DNA of 64,000 nt from Shewanella canadensis (GCF_003966225.1 NZ_RXNU01000008.1:1-64000); one strand, 5' to 3'. Positions 45,526-54,569 are shown, numbered from the stretch's first letter. Numbers and translations: made by a program. Notes: generated from the sequence alone by a model not told the origin.

Positions 45526-47550
45526 ATGACACATTCAAGTCAGGAAGAGATCATCTCCCGCCATAGCCTGTTATGGCTGCTTATCGTTAATATCGCGGTT
45601 CTCGCGCCCCTGTACGATAAGCTCACCCCGTGGAGCATGGCAATATGTGGGATCTGTCTTGTCTGGCGCTTCGGGATCTTCATCGGAAAGGTCGCAAAGC
45701 CCCCCAGGTATCTCGTCACGTCTCTGGCAATTGCATCGACTATTACACTGGCACTCGTCACCTCACAGATAGGTTTATTAAACGGACTCATCAACCTGCT
45801 TATCTTAGGCTACGCGCTTAAGTACATTGAGATGAGAAACCGTCGTGATGTCAGAACCGTGGTACTGGTCGGCTATTTTCTTATCGCCATCACCTTCATC
45901 GACCAACAATCCATTTTCTATGCCGTAAATCTCGCCTTTGTCACCGGGATAAACACCTGCGTGTTAGTGAGTCTCTATAGAGAAGATGTGAAATTAAAAG
46001 AGACGGCTCGAATTGGCTTTAAACTTCTTTTACAGAGCCTGCCTCTGGCAGCCCTACTCTTCCTGGTACTCCCCAGACTTCCTCCCCTTTGGATGGTGCC
46101 GCAACAGAAATCCGCTCAAACCGGCTTATCAGATGAGGTGAGCTTCGGTGATATTACAGAACTAACACGATCGGCCGCCTTGGCTTTCAGGGCCGAATTT
46201 TCAATGTCACCACCGAGCAATCAGCAACTCTACTGGCGAGCGTTGGTGATGGAAGACTACGATGGTAGCCGATGGACGCAAAACTCGAGTATTAAAGATA
46301 TCGAAGAGAATACGCCATTTACAACCCCAAGACGGCAACAGCCCAAAGGCTCCCCAATACAATACTCAGTGATCGCCGAACCGAGTAATCAACATTGGTT
46401 ATTTGGATTAGATGCAGCATTCAGTAGTGATATAGGCATCATCAACCTGCCCGATTACCGTCTATATTCAGCAAGAGCTGTCGATCAAAAATTTCAATAC
46501 CATGTCGACTCCTATCCTGAATATGCCATGGATAAGACACTCGACATTGCAGTCAGACAGCTTAATTTACAGCTACCAGATGACATTAATTCCCGTACCT
46601 TCGAGTTAGCACAATCCTTTAAGAAAGGCTTCCCCGATCCGGCAAACAGACTCAACGCCATGATGAGATACTTCACCGAGCAACCCTACTTTTATACACT
46701 CACGCCTCCCCGGGTTGGGCCTCAACAGATTGATGATTTCCTGTTCGAGAATAAAGCCGGTTTCTGTGTTCATTACGCCAGTGCATTCACTTTTATGGCC
46801 AGGGCCTCGGGCCTTCCGGCGCGTTTGGTAACCGGTTACCAAGGCGGCGAATTTAACCAAAGTGCCGGTTATCTGAGTATCTATCAATACATGGCACATG
46901 CCTGGACAGAAGTATGGGTTGAGAATAGAGGCTGGGTTAGGTATGACCCCACCGCCATGATCGCACCAGAGCGAGTACTCGAAGGATTTGACTCCTATTT
47001 TCAAGCACAAGACAGCTACCTGTTAGATAGTCCATTTAGCCCTTTAAGGCTAAGGGAGTTTCCGCTTCTCAACGAATTGAGGCTCACGCTGGCAAGTATC
47101 GATTACTATTGGAGCGTGTGGGTTCTGGGTTTTGACAAAAGCAAACAGGAGCAGATCCTTCAAAAGTTATTAGGGGAAGTTACACAGCAAAAGATAGCCA
47201 TTTTTATGCTGGTGAGTATCACCTTTATCGGCCTTGTTATTGCTTATAGCGCGGGTCTTCTCCATTTTTACAGAGATAAAGACCGGGTCGCTTCAACCTA
47301 TCTTGGTATGTGTCACATACTCGGGAAGAAGGGTGTAACAAGAGACAAAAAGCAGGGACCAACAGATTTTTGCGCTATCGTGGAGCAGGCCTTTCCGGGT
47401 ATCGCAACCGATTTTAGACGCTTCACTCAATATTATGTGGCGCTTAAGTATCAACCCCTCTCTTCACACAGAAGAAAGAAGACAGTCAAACTATTTTTAA
47501 AGCAATCCAGAAAGTTGAAATTAAAAATTTTAAAAGGTAAGACAAACTAA
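45526..47550 (+). CDS. Membrane transglutaminase-like protein (TgpA type)
   Basis: 674 residues from ATG 45526, with AGGGAG five bases upstream. Five or six N-terminal membrane segments (DUF3488-type), a periplasmic transglutaminase-like domain with Cys in KAGFCVHYASAF, His in YMAHAWTEVWV and Asp in VRYDPTA, one further membrane segment (about 555-580), and a C-terminal DUF4129-like tail. Homologues such as Pseudomonas TgpA are essential, cross-linking-type enzymes of unknown substrate. Last gene of the operon. Confidence 0.9.
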   Translation: MTHSSQEEIISRHSLLWLLIVNIAVLAPLYDKLTPWSMAICGICLVWRFGIFIGKVAKPPRYLVTSLAIASTITLALVTSQIGLLNGLINLLILGYALKYIEMRNRRDVRTVVLVGYFLIAITFIDQQSIFYAVNLAFVTGINTCVLVSLYREDVKLKETARIGFKLLLQSLPLAALLFLVLPRLPPLWMVPQQKSAQTGLSDEVSFGDITELTRSAALAFRAEFSMSPPSNQQLYWRALVMEDYDGSRWTQNSSIKDIEENTPFTTPRRQQPKGSPIQYSVIAEPSNQHWLFGLDAAFSSDIGIINLPDYRLYSARAVDQKFQYHVDSYPEYAMDKTLDIAVRQLNLQLPDDINSRTFELAQSFKKGFPDPANRLNAMMRYFTEQPYFYTLTPPRVGPQQIDDFLFENKAGFCVHYASAFTFMARASGLPARLVTGYQGGEFNQSAGYLSIYQYMAHAWTEVWVENRGWVRYDPTAMIAPERVLEGFDSYFQAQDSYLLDSPFSPLRLREFPLLNELRLTLASIDYYWSVWVLGFDKSKQEQILQKLLGEVTQQKIAIFMLVSITFIGLVIAYSAGLLHFYRDKDRVASTYLGMCHILGKKGVTRDKKQGPTDFCAIVEQAFPGIATDFRRFTQYYVALKYQPLSSHRRKKTVKLFLKQSRKLKLKILKGKTN

Positions 47551-48101
47551 TATCGACGATAAAACGTGATGAAACGGTCAAACAAATACCCCCTAATGAG
47601 TATTCATTGATACAGTGTTTTTTTCCCCAAACGAGGTCACACCACAACAAGCTGACAACACAAAGGCAACATACCCGATGAGAAAACAATGAATGTAGAT
47701 GATTGAAATGAAGTGACAAACTTATTTATCACATGCCCACTTTAAATTTTTGCGTCAATGAAACACCGTCATACATTACTAAACATGCGCGCGAACAACT
47801 TATTTGAACATGGCTAAACATTACCCCTTAAGGGTAGTAAAACCCAACAAAACAACAACAAGCAAGGCTTCCAACCATACAACTACGCTGCATAATTAGA
47901 TATTGATCACAGAATCAACGTGACACACCTCCAACATCAACTATATAGACCACATTCGTCATGCATTCGCAATAATCTTGATATAAATCAACAAACACTT
48001 GTATGATTAGCGCAAACTATCCTCAGTTACAAAAAAAATAAAAATTTAACATTTGCACAAACATGAACATTTCTTCGTAATAACTTGATGGAGTTTATTA
48101 A
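47551..48101. promoter_or_regulatory. Regulatory region of the first nitrate transporter
   Basis: 551 bp without a gene. Contains a perfect FNR-type box (47978-47991), a TTGAT-N6-ATCAA near miss (47903-47918) and TACCCCT-T-AAGGGTA (47822-47836), which resembles a pair of inverted NarL/NarP heptamers but with one base between them instead of two. Confidence 0.5.
47978..47991. promoter_or_regulatory. FNR (EtrA) binding site
   Basis: TTGAT-ATAA-ATCAA, a perfect match to the FNR consensus, about 110 bp upstream of the transporter start. It suggests anaerobic activation. Confidence 0.75.
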
Positions 48102-49577
48102 ATGTCTAACGAAGGGAAAATGAATCTGCTCAACTTTGCAGATCCAAAAATTAAAACACTTCACGTTACATGGTTTGCTTTTTTCTTAACATTTGTCGTC
48201 TGGTTCAGTCATGCCCCTCTGTTAGTTTTCATCAAAGAGGCTTTCGACCTAACAAGCGCACAAGTTAAGGCATTGCTCATACTAAACGTTGCTTTGACAA
48301 TCCCGGCACGAATTATTGTCGGTATCTTAGTCGACAAATTTGGTCCCAGAATTATCTACTCTGGACTATTAATCTCCTCATCGTTCATCTGTATGGGTTT
48401 TGCAATGGCCCAAAGCTTCGAACAGCTTGCATTGTTCAGGTTCCTACTCGGATTTGTGGGTGCCGGTTTTGTTATCGGTATTCGTCTCGTTGGTGAGTGG
48501 TTCCCGGCCAAACAGGTCGGCATCGCCGAGGGGATCTATGGCGGTTGGGGTAACTTCGGTTCGGCGGCGGCAGCAATGTCACTCCCGACAATCGCCTATG
48601 CTTTTGGCGGCGACGACGGCTGGAGATACGCGTTAGGTCTAACGGGTATCATTGCCGGTCTATATGGTTTCTTCTTTTACACCATGGCCCGTAATACACC
48701 AAAAGGCTCGACTTACTTTAAACCTAAAAAATCTGGCGGTTTAGAGGTCACCAGCAGGAAAGATTTTTACTTCTATCTGCTGATGAACATTCCTATGTAT
48801 ATCGCTTTGGCCGTACTCGCATGGAAGCTCTCTCCAACGGGAGTAAACCTGTTTACGACACAAGCCATGTATTTAATGTGGTTTGGCTTAGTTGTCCTGT
48901 TTTTTATTCAAGTCAACTCTATCTGGCGTGTAAACAAAGATAATCTGACTAAAGGTGTCGCTGACATCGAGAAATATGACTTCAAACAAGTCGCTATCTT
49001 AGATGTGGCCTATTTTGTCACCTTTGGTTCTGAGCTTGCTGTTGTCTCTATGCTGCCACTATTCTTCTTAGAAACGTTCGAAGGGTTAGATCCGGTAAAA
49101 GCGGGTCTGCTTGCTTCAGGTTTTGCCTTTATGAACCTGGTCGCGCGCCCTACCGGCGGTTGGTTCAGTGATAAATTTGGTCGCCGCAAGAGCCTGATGA
49201 TCTTCATCGGTGGTTTAGCCGTAGGTTACTTAGTACTGAGTCAAGTCGACGGTGGATGGTTTATACCACTGGCTGTTATTGCAACCATGTGCTGCTCATT
49301 CTTCGTTCAAGCGGGTGAAGGGGCTGTATTTGCAATCGTACCTCTGGTTAAACGCCGCATGACAGGGCAGATAGCCGGAATGGCCGGAGCCTATGGTAAC
49401 GTTGGTGCCGTCACCTACTTAACCGTGCTCTCCTTTGTGGATTACAGTACCTTCTTTATGGTAATTGCGGCTTCCGCGGCGGTGATTTTCTTTGCCGTCA
49501 TGTTCCTCAATGAGCCAAAAGGCCATATGGCTGAAGTAAACGAAGATGGTACCGTTGAACTGATCGACGTTAACTAA
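48102..49577 (+). CDS. NNP-family nitrate/nitrite transporter (NarK1-like)
   Basis: 491 residues, about 12 membrane segments. Major facilitator of the nitrate-nitrite porter (NNP) group: FVVWFSHAPL in TM1, and the nitrate signature GFVGAGFVIGIRLVGEWFP with EGIYGGWGNFGSA. The short N-terminus and sequence distinguish it from the E. coli-type NarK at 61456-63060; it looks like a type I (proton symport) porter. GGAG lies before the ATG. First gene of the plus-strand half of the nitrate island, under an FNR box. Confidence 0.92.
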   Translation: MSNEGKMNLLNFADPKIKTLHVTWFAFFLTFVVWFSHAPLLVFIKEAFDLTSAQVKALLILNVALTIPARIIVGILVDKFGPRIIYSGLLISSSFICMGFAMAQSFEQLALFRFLLGFVGAGFVIGIRLVGEWFPAKQVGIAEGIYGGWGNFGSAAAAMSLPTIAYAFGGDDGWRYALGLTGIIAGLYGFFFYTMARNTPKGSTYFKPKKSGGLEVTSRKDFYFYLLMNIPMYIALAVLAWKLSPTGVNLFTTQAMYLMWFGLVVLFFIQVNSIWRVNKDNLTKGVADIEKYDFKQVAILDVAYFVTFGSELAVVSMLPLFFLETFEGLDPVKAGLLASGFAFMNLVARPTGGWFSDKFGRRKSLMIFIGGLAVGYLVLSQVDGGWFIPLAVIATMCCSFFVQAGEGAVFAIVPLVKRRMTGQIAGMAGAYGNVGAVTYLTVLSFVDYSTFFMVIAASAAVIFFAVMFLNEPKGHMAEVNEDGTVELIDVN

Positions 49578-49657
49578 TTCCAATATTGATTGTTATTAGT
49601 TATAGATAACTGGTAAGGTTTTCTATCTAAGTACCTATTAATAAAAAGATATTTATT

Positions 49658-51388
49658 ATGACAAAATCCAATCGTCTAAACATAAATCTGGCAAGCCATA
49701 GCGAAAAAGGTTTAAAGGAGATTAATGAAGATGCGGTTGGATTTTTTGCTCCGGTTGAGGATAGATTATTAGAGGGTAAAGGGATCATTCTTGCTGTCGC
49801 CGATGGTGTAAGCAGCGCCGAAGCGGGTAAAGATGCGAGTGAAACTGCGGTAAAACGCTTCATCGACGACTACTACCCTACCCCGGATACCTGGTCAGTA
49901 AAACATTCCGGACAAAAACTACTCTCAAGCATCAACATTACCCTCTTTAAACGTAGCCATGAGTTTGCCAGTGAAGAGAAAGGTTATCTGACAACCTTCA
50001 CAGGCTTGGTCATTAAGTCACGTACTTGCCACCTTTTCCATGTGGGTGACAGTAGAGCCTATCTCTACCGAAATAATGAACTAAAACAACTGACAAGAGA
50101 CCATGTTGCAAGCATTGCGACAGGACGCAGCTTTTTAGCTCGTGCGGTAGGCATGGACAACTGCCTACAGATAGATTACAGCACCGTGGATCTGGAGGAT
50201 AACGATCTGTTGCTTGCGACCTCAGATGGGATCCATGACTTTGTCGATTCGGACAAACTTATCGAAATCCTCTCGTTAAAAATGTCTGAGCAGGAAAAAA
50301 TCGATCTGTTAGCCAAAACCGCATTCGATAATGGCAGCGATGATAATATCAGCGGGGTTATTGCTCAGGTAAATCAGCTTCCAAACGAAAGTCTCAACGA
50401 TTACAACTCAAAGTTATTACGGTTACCGTTTCCACCGCCACTGGATCCTGGTGTGAAACTCGATGGCTATAAGGTCATCAAGGAGTTGTTCGCCAGTAGC
50501 CGCAGTCAGCTCTATCTGGTCGAAGACACAGACACAGGCTTTCAAATGGTGATGAAAACACCGTCTATCACCTTCCAAGAGGACACCGGCTATATCGATC
50601 GATTTATACAGGAGGAGTGGATTGGCAAACGGATAAGCAGTGAATACGTCGTCAGGATAATCGAGCAGGAAAGGCCGAGAACCTGCTTATATTATCTGAT
50701 GGAGTATGTACACGGTGTATCGATGGATAAGTGGATGAAACAAAACCACTTTCCTAAACCTAAGTTGGCAATATCAATTATCGAGAAAATTGCTAAGGGG
50801 TTAGCCGAGTTCCATAAGATGGAAACCATCCATCAAGACTTAAAACCGGCCAATATTTTGATTGATAAAGATAACAATATAAAAATTGTCGACTTTGGTT
50901 CGGTCTTTGTCGCAGGCCTTGCGGAGGTTTTCATTCCATTGGAGCACGAAGGTGCACTGGGAACCGCAACTTACTCAGACCCTAAATACCTGCTTGGTAA
51001 AAATACCGGGATCCAAGGTGATCTTTACGCTCTGGCCACCATCAGTTATGAGCTATTTTGTGGCAAACTCCCCTATGGTGAAAAAATTGAGGAATGCCAA
51101 ACTGCTTTTGAATACGACAGGCTTCGCTACATACCCGCCAATGAAGTCAATCCCGTTATCCCTATGTGGTTCGACAGAACACTTCAGCGGGGCGTCGCAT
51201 TCGATTTAGAGGAACGTTATGAAAACATAGATGAATTTTTAACCGACTTAAGGCATCCAAATCCCATCTACCTGCGTGATGATCCCAAGGTGACAAAGAA
51301 TAAGAGTCAGGTGTTATTTTGGCAATTATTATCAGGTTTCTGGATCCTCATGTTGATATTGGTCATCGCTATGTTTAAACAAGGCTGA
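49658..51388 (+). CDS. Fused PP2C phosphatase / Ser-Thr protein kinase
   Basis: 576 residues. Residues 1-245 are a PP2C-type phosphatase with metal-binding motifs EDAVG, AVADGVSSAEAG, GDSRAYLY, ATSDGIHDF and DNGSDDNIS. Residues about 265-530 are a Hanks-type kinase: Lys in FQMVMK, catalytic HQDLKPANIL (Asp394) and DFG (Asp412), although the glycine-rich loop is poor (LFASSRSQLYLV). A C-terminal membrane helix (about 548-572) ends the protein. Opposing activities in one chain near a nitrate transporter recur in bacterial nitrate clusters, but the substrate is unknown. Confidence 0.9.
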   Translation: MTKSNRLNINLASHSEKGLKEINEDAVGFFAPVEDRLLEGKGIILAVADGVSSAEAGKDASETAVKRFIDDYYPTPDTWSVKHSGQKLLSSINITLFKRSHEFASEEKGYLTTFTGLVIKSRTCHLFHVGDSRAYLYRNNELKQLTRDHVASIATGRSFLARAVGMDNCLQIDYSTVDLEDNDLLLATSDGIHDFVDSDKLIEILSLKMSEQEKIDLLAKTAFDNGSDDNISGVIAQVNQLPNESLNDYNSKLLRLPFPPPLDPGVKLDGYKVIKELFASSRSQLYLVEDTDTGFQMVMKTPSITFQEDTGYIDRFIQEEWIGKRISSEYVVRIIEQERPRTCLYYLMEYVHGVSMDKWMKQNHFPKPKLAISIIEKIAKGLAEFHKMETIHQDLKPANILIDKDNNIKIVDFGSVFVAGLAEVFIPLEHEGALGTATYSDPKYLLGKNTGIQGDLYALATISYELFCGKLPYGEKIEECQTAFEYDRLRYIPANEVNPVIPMWFDRTLQRGVAFDLEERYENIDEFLTDLRHPNPIYLRDDPKVTKNKSQVLFWQLLSGFWILMLILVIAMFKQG

Positions 51389-51622
51389 TGACGTTACACT
51401 GCTGAATTTATGGTATCATTTGTCCAACTTTAATGAGCTTGCATTTATATTTTTTCGATATAAACCTAAGCTCTTAAGTTAAGTGACAGTGGCATTGAAT
51501 ATTCAGCTAACATAATAATTAAAAGAATGATTTTCTATTTAGAACTTTTATTCTAATAAATAGAAATATTATCATTTCCCTAAATCACCTGAGCACAAAA
51601 TTTAGTTTAAAGTGAGAATTAC

Positions 51623-52018
51623 ATGATAAAAATGTTCAAAGAACTTCTCCAAATGACCAATGAACAATCGGCCCCCCAACGTCTGATGTTCCTTTTTGCC
51701 GATGCTGAGTCAACCAATCCTAAAAAGAGCAAAAAACACCAACGTGGAACCATCTCCCCGGTGATGTGCGTAGACAAATTGCCTTCTGAGCTCACCACCT
51801 TTGATGCATTAGTCAAAGAGGCCGACTCGATTGCAAAACAATGGAATTTTGTCTTCATTGCCAGCCTGAGTGGTGAGAATGGAGTGGCACCTACTACCGA
51901 TGAAGCTGAGCCATTTTTAAATAAGATGGCCAACGATATAGAGACCGGCAACGGCATCGGCCGTTACGTCATCTTTGACCGTGAAGAGAACCCAATTGAG
52001 CTGGAAGCGAACGGCTAA
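51623..52018 (+). CDS. Small conserved protein, family sometimes labelled 'ribonucleotide reductase alpha'
   Basis: 131 residues, soluble. The features APQRLMFLFADAES, SPVMCVDKLP and FVFIASLSGENG match a short family of proteobacterial proteins carrying a misleading 'ribonucleotide reductase subunit alpha' label in databases; that label is from memory and there is no reductase motif here. Followed by the small cysteine-motif protein. GTGAGA lies about five bases before the ATG at 51623. Confidence 0.75.
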   Translation: MIKMFKELLQMTNEQSAPQRLMFLFADAESTNPKKSKKHQRGTISPVMCVDKLPSELTTFDALVKEADSIAKQWNFVFIASLSGENGVAPTTDEAEPFLNKMANDIETGNGIGRYVIFDREENPIELEANG

Positions 52019-52162
52019 TTGAGCATTGCGTTATAATGTGGCTGGTCAGCCGATGATACCTGATAACATTCACTCTGTGATGATAGGTATTCGGTGCCAG
52101 CCTTTTGCTTTTGAGAAAATGCATTAACACAATCGAATGAATATAAGAGTGAATATCCATCT

Positions 52163-52429
52163 TTGAAGCCTAACACTACCCAAGCGATGCAAATCCTCAT
52201 AGAGCAGATCAAAGCAGCCCTGCCCTTCGAAGTGCCTGAACACGAGATCTGTGCAGGTGTCTGCGTCGGCTGCCCCAAAAAGTTGATGGAATACATCAGC
52301 TCAGAGGTTGAATACTGGGAATGCAAACTGGAAAGTGATGAGAAACCCAGTTTACTGGACCTCTCAGATCTGGCCAGAATTGGCTCAAAGGTACACCGTT
52401 CCATGGTAAAAAATAAACTTATAGATTAG
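52163..52429 (+). CDS. Small protein with CxxxCxxC motif
   Basis: 88 residues from TTG 52163, with GAGTGA nine bases upstream; ATG 52187 would remove eight residues. The core is ICAGVCVGCPKKLMEY (Cys in C-x3-C-x2-C), suggesting metal or Fe-S binding, though the protein is too short to be a radical SAM enzyme. It follows the 131-residue protein in a pair I have seen together in related genomes. Function unknown. Confidence 0.65.
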   Translation: MKPNTTQAMQILIEQIKAALPFEVPEHEICAGVCVGCPKKLMEYISSEVEYWECKLESDEKPSLLDLSDLARIGSKVHRSMVKNKLID

Positions 52430-52457
52430 TTACGGCATAAACGGCTCGCCATCCTCA

Positions 52458-52672
52458 CTATATTGTTAACAGGGTTGATTCACTCATCAATACTGCACTT
52501 CCCCCGGCACGAATAGTCAGATCCTGAGTTTCCTGTTATCCATCTCTACATGCAACAGATTTCTGCGCCGCTCATTAGCCCCACACTGCACAGCAAACGT
52601 ATGTGCCCCCTCCAGCAAAACGGTACCCATTGAAGATGAGTTTTTATCAAGTAAGTCGATCGTCTGTTCCGC
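52458..52672 (-). pseudogene. Possible decayed coding fragment
   Basis: On the minus strand an open frame reads AEQTIDLLDKNSSSMGTVLL... to HVEMDNRKLRI and a stop (52517-52519). A +2 shift in the same direction continues QDLTIRAGGSAVLMSES... to a TAG at 52458-52460. It reads like a beta-rich domain with frameshift, but I do not recognise it, and it has no start or ribosome site. It fills most of the 306-bp gap before the HPP gene. Confidence 0.25.
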
Positions 52673-52735
52673 TCACATTTATGTTTAACATTTATGGTGT
52701 TATGCTTATGTTAAATACTCAATGGGTAAACGCCT

Positions 52736-53281
52736 ATGCCGATGAGAAAGATGTCCAATCAAGAAGTCTTCGCCTCAATAGTCGGTGCATTCTTCGCGAC
52801 ATTATGCGCCTCTTTTTTCAGTAACAGCATTCTCGAGGCCGATAATATGCCAATGGTATTAGCGTCGACCGGAGCCTCGGCCATGCTAATTTTTGGGATC
52901 CCACATAGTCCGGTATCTCAGCCCTGGCCGCTGGTCGGCGGACACCTTATCTCGGCTCTTATCGGCATTTCTGCCTATTATCTGATCCCAAGCCCGGTAT
53001 TAGCTTCATCGGTCGCCATCGGTGTCGCCATGTTAGCTATGCACTATACAGGCTCCATGCACCCTCCCGGCGGCGCAACGGCCGTCACGGCGGTTATTGG
53101 TGGCAGCACAGTACATGAGCTTGGCTACTACTTTGTCATCGTACCGGTATTTTTTAACTCGATAATATTGCTTTCGATAGCGATGGCCATCGGCACTTTC
53201 AGAGAAACAAACCCCTTCGTTGTAAACGGCTCAAACAGTGAGAGCTGGCTGAAGCAGTCGATGAGCAATGAAGTGAAGTGA
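52736..53281 (+). CDS. HPP-family membrane protein
   Basis: 181 residues with four predicted membrane segments. The family motif is MHPPGGATA (about residue 110). HPP proteins in cyanobacteria and plastids have been linked to nitrite transport, which fits this place beside nitrate genes; that role here is inference. The stop codon lies within a (GAAGT)4 microsatellite (53269-53289). It ends the plus-strand module and is followed by a bidirectional terminator. Confidence 0.87.
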   Translation: MPMRKMSNQEVFASIVGAFFATLCASFFSNSILEADNMPMVLASTGASAMLIFGIPHSPVSQPWPLVGGHLISALIGISAYYLIPSPVLASSVAIGVAMLAMHYTGSMHPPGGATAVTAVIGGSTVHELGYYFVIVPVFFNSIILLSIAMAIGTFRETNPFVVNGSNSESWLKQSMSNEVK

Positions 53282-53289
53282 AGTGAAGT
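53269..53289. repeat. GAAGT pentanucleotide repeat at the HPP stop codon
   Basis: Four consecutive TGAAG/GAAGT units spanning the stop codon (TGA at 53279-53281). Loss or gain of a unit would shift frame and alter only the last few residues. Confidence 0.7.
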
Positions 53290-53340
53290 CGTCGAATAAA
53301 AGCAATAGATTTGATTCTGTATTTCAGATCCAGAGCATTA

Positions 53341-53366
53341 AAAAAGCGGCATCACTGCCGCTTTTT
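53341..53366. terminator. Bidirectional terminator, HPP and ppiC genes
   Basis: AAAAAGCGGCA-TCAC-TGCCGCTTTTT, a perfect 11-bp stem. Confidence 0.9.
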
Positions 53367-53417
53367 CAAAACATTACTACCCTGTATTACAGAGTTTAAG
53401 AAAAGAGGTATTTGCGA

Positions 53418-54230
53418 TTAAACGTGAACATTCTCATCAGCAAACATCACTTTGACACCTGAAATGTCAGCCTTTTCGACTAAGTTATGAATATAGGCTT
53501 GAATCGCAAGATGAGAGGATCTGTGGATCAAGTAGCCGCGAACCTTGTCATAAACCATAGAATACTCGAGTGGCTTCCCCTCAATTTTTCTCGCGATATT
53601 CACGACATGAAGACCATAGCGAGATTCGAGTGGTTTAGAAGCCAATCCTTCGGGTAACAGCATCAGCTGTCGTTCAAACTCAGGAACCGTTTGCCCGTTA
53701 CTGATCTGCCCCAACGACCCTCCGGTTTCCTTTGAGGGACAAGCCGAGTGGTGTTTAGCCAGGTCAGCAAAGAGAGAGGGATCGTCTTGAAGTCGGCTGA
53801 TGATATCATTAGCATCTGTTTTAGCGTCATCTCTGCCTTCGATGTCATCTTTTGCGGCGGCGAGCAGTATATGGTCGACCTCCATCAGCGGCATAGTGGT
53901 GAACTTTGCACGATTATTATCAAAATAACGCTGACAATCGTCCTCTTTAGGATCGTCATAAATAACCTGAGTCTCTAACAGAGACTGAACCCCTTTCTCC
54001 TCATTATCACCGGACACATCCAGACCAAGTTTTTCAGCCTGCTCAACCAGTAATTGCCTGATAACCAATGTCTGTCCGGCTTGTTGTACAACAACATCAA
54101 AATTCTTGTGCGCGTGATACTGTAGCTCATTAGCAAGTGCAGTCTCTTCAATAGTCACACCATTTACACAGATAACTGGCAATGCTTCTTTAGATGGGGT
54201 CGTTGGGGTACTTGTGCCACATGAACTCAT
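53418..54230 (-). CDS. PpiC-type peptidyl-prolyl isomerase of the nar operon
   Basis: 270 residues. Central parvulin domain (about 116-215: MEVDHILLAAAKDDIEG, CPSKETGGSLGQISNGQTVPEFERQL, YGLHVVNI) flanked by helical regions, in the NifM/SurA-like style. It has a Cys-containing N-terminus but no clear signal peptide, so it is probably cytoplasmic. Denitrifier nar operons often end with such a gene, thought to help fold the nitrate reductase. Separated from narI by 339 bp and two hairpins, so it probably has its own control. Confidence 0.85.
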   Translation of the reverse strand: MSSCGTSTPTTPSKEALPVICVNGVTIEETALANELQYHAHKNFDVVVQQAGQTLVIRQLLVEQAEKLGLDVSGDNEEKGVQSLLETQVIYDDPKEDDCQRYFDNNRAKFTTMPLMEVDHILLAAAKDDIEGRDDAKTDANDIISRLQDDPSLFADLAKHHSACPSKETGGSLGQISNGQTVPEFERQLMLLPEGLASKPLESRYGLHVVNIARKIEGKPLEYSMVYDKVRGYLIHRSSHLAIQAYIHNLVEKADISGVKVMFADENVHV

Positions 54231-54252
54231 AATTACTACTCTTTTAATTATT

Positions 54253-54292
54253 AGTCATAGACCCAAAGGTTAACTTTATGGACTCTATGACT
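54253..54292. promoter_or_regulatory. Inverted repeat in the ppiC leader
   Basis: AGTCATAGA (54253-54261) and TCTATGACT (54284-54292), perfect 9-bp arms with a 22-base loop, just upstream of the ppiC start. Operator or leader hairpin. Confidence 0.45.
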
Positions 54293-54451
54293 GGATTCAG
54301 TAAAGGTTTACACCTAATTTAATTTTGACAGAGATACAATTTTAATAGTTAAAATAATTCAGCCGTTAAGCCGTCATCAATAAATTTATTCAAGCATTCA
54401 TCTAAACACCTATCTAAACATTGAATGCGCAATACAACTATCCATTTCAGT

Positions 54452-54502
54452 TATTAACTAACGGTTGAAATCAAGCTCCTTAATCTCAATCGTTAGTTAA
54501 TA
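54452..54502. repeat. Large 17-bp-armed inverted repeat
   Basis: TATTAACTAACG (54452-54463) and CGTTAGTTAATA (54491-54502) are perfect 12-bp arms, extending through a G-T pair and TTGA/TCAA to 17 bp. It lies in the narI-ppiC spacer. The AT-rich arms and 17-base loop do not suit a classical terminator. Confidence 0.6.
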
Positions 54503-54522
54503 CGCTAATTAAAACCTAATGA

Positions 54523-54548
54523 AAGCGGACAGACAACTCTGTCCGCTT
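54523..54548 (-). terminator. Terminator after narI
   Basis: AAGCGGACAGA and TCTGTCCGCTT, a perfect 11-bp stem with a CAAC loop, ending 21 bp before the narI stop on the minus strand. Confidence 0.75.
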
Positions 54549-54569
54549 ATTTAACTCAAGCTATCAAGG

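Noticed and set aside
47903..47918. TTGAT-N6-ATCAA as a second FNR box
   Set aside because: FNR half-sites need a four-base spacer; six is unlikely to bind well.
54452..54502. Inverted repeat as the narI terminator
   Set aside because: The arms are AT-rich and the loop long, and a GC-rich terminator is already present at 54523-54548.
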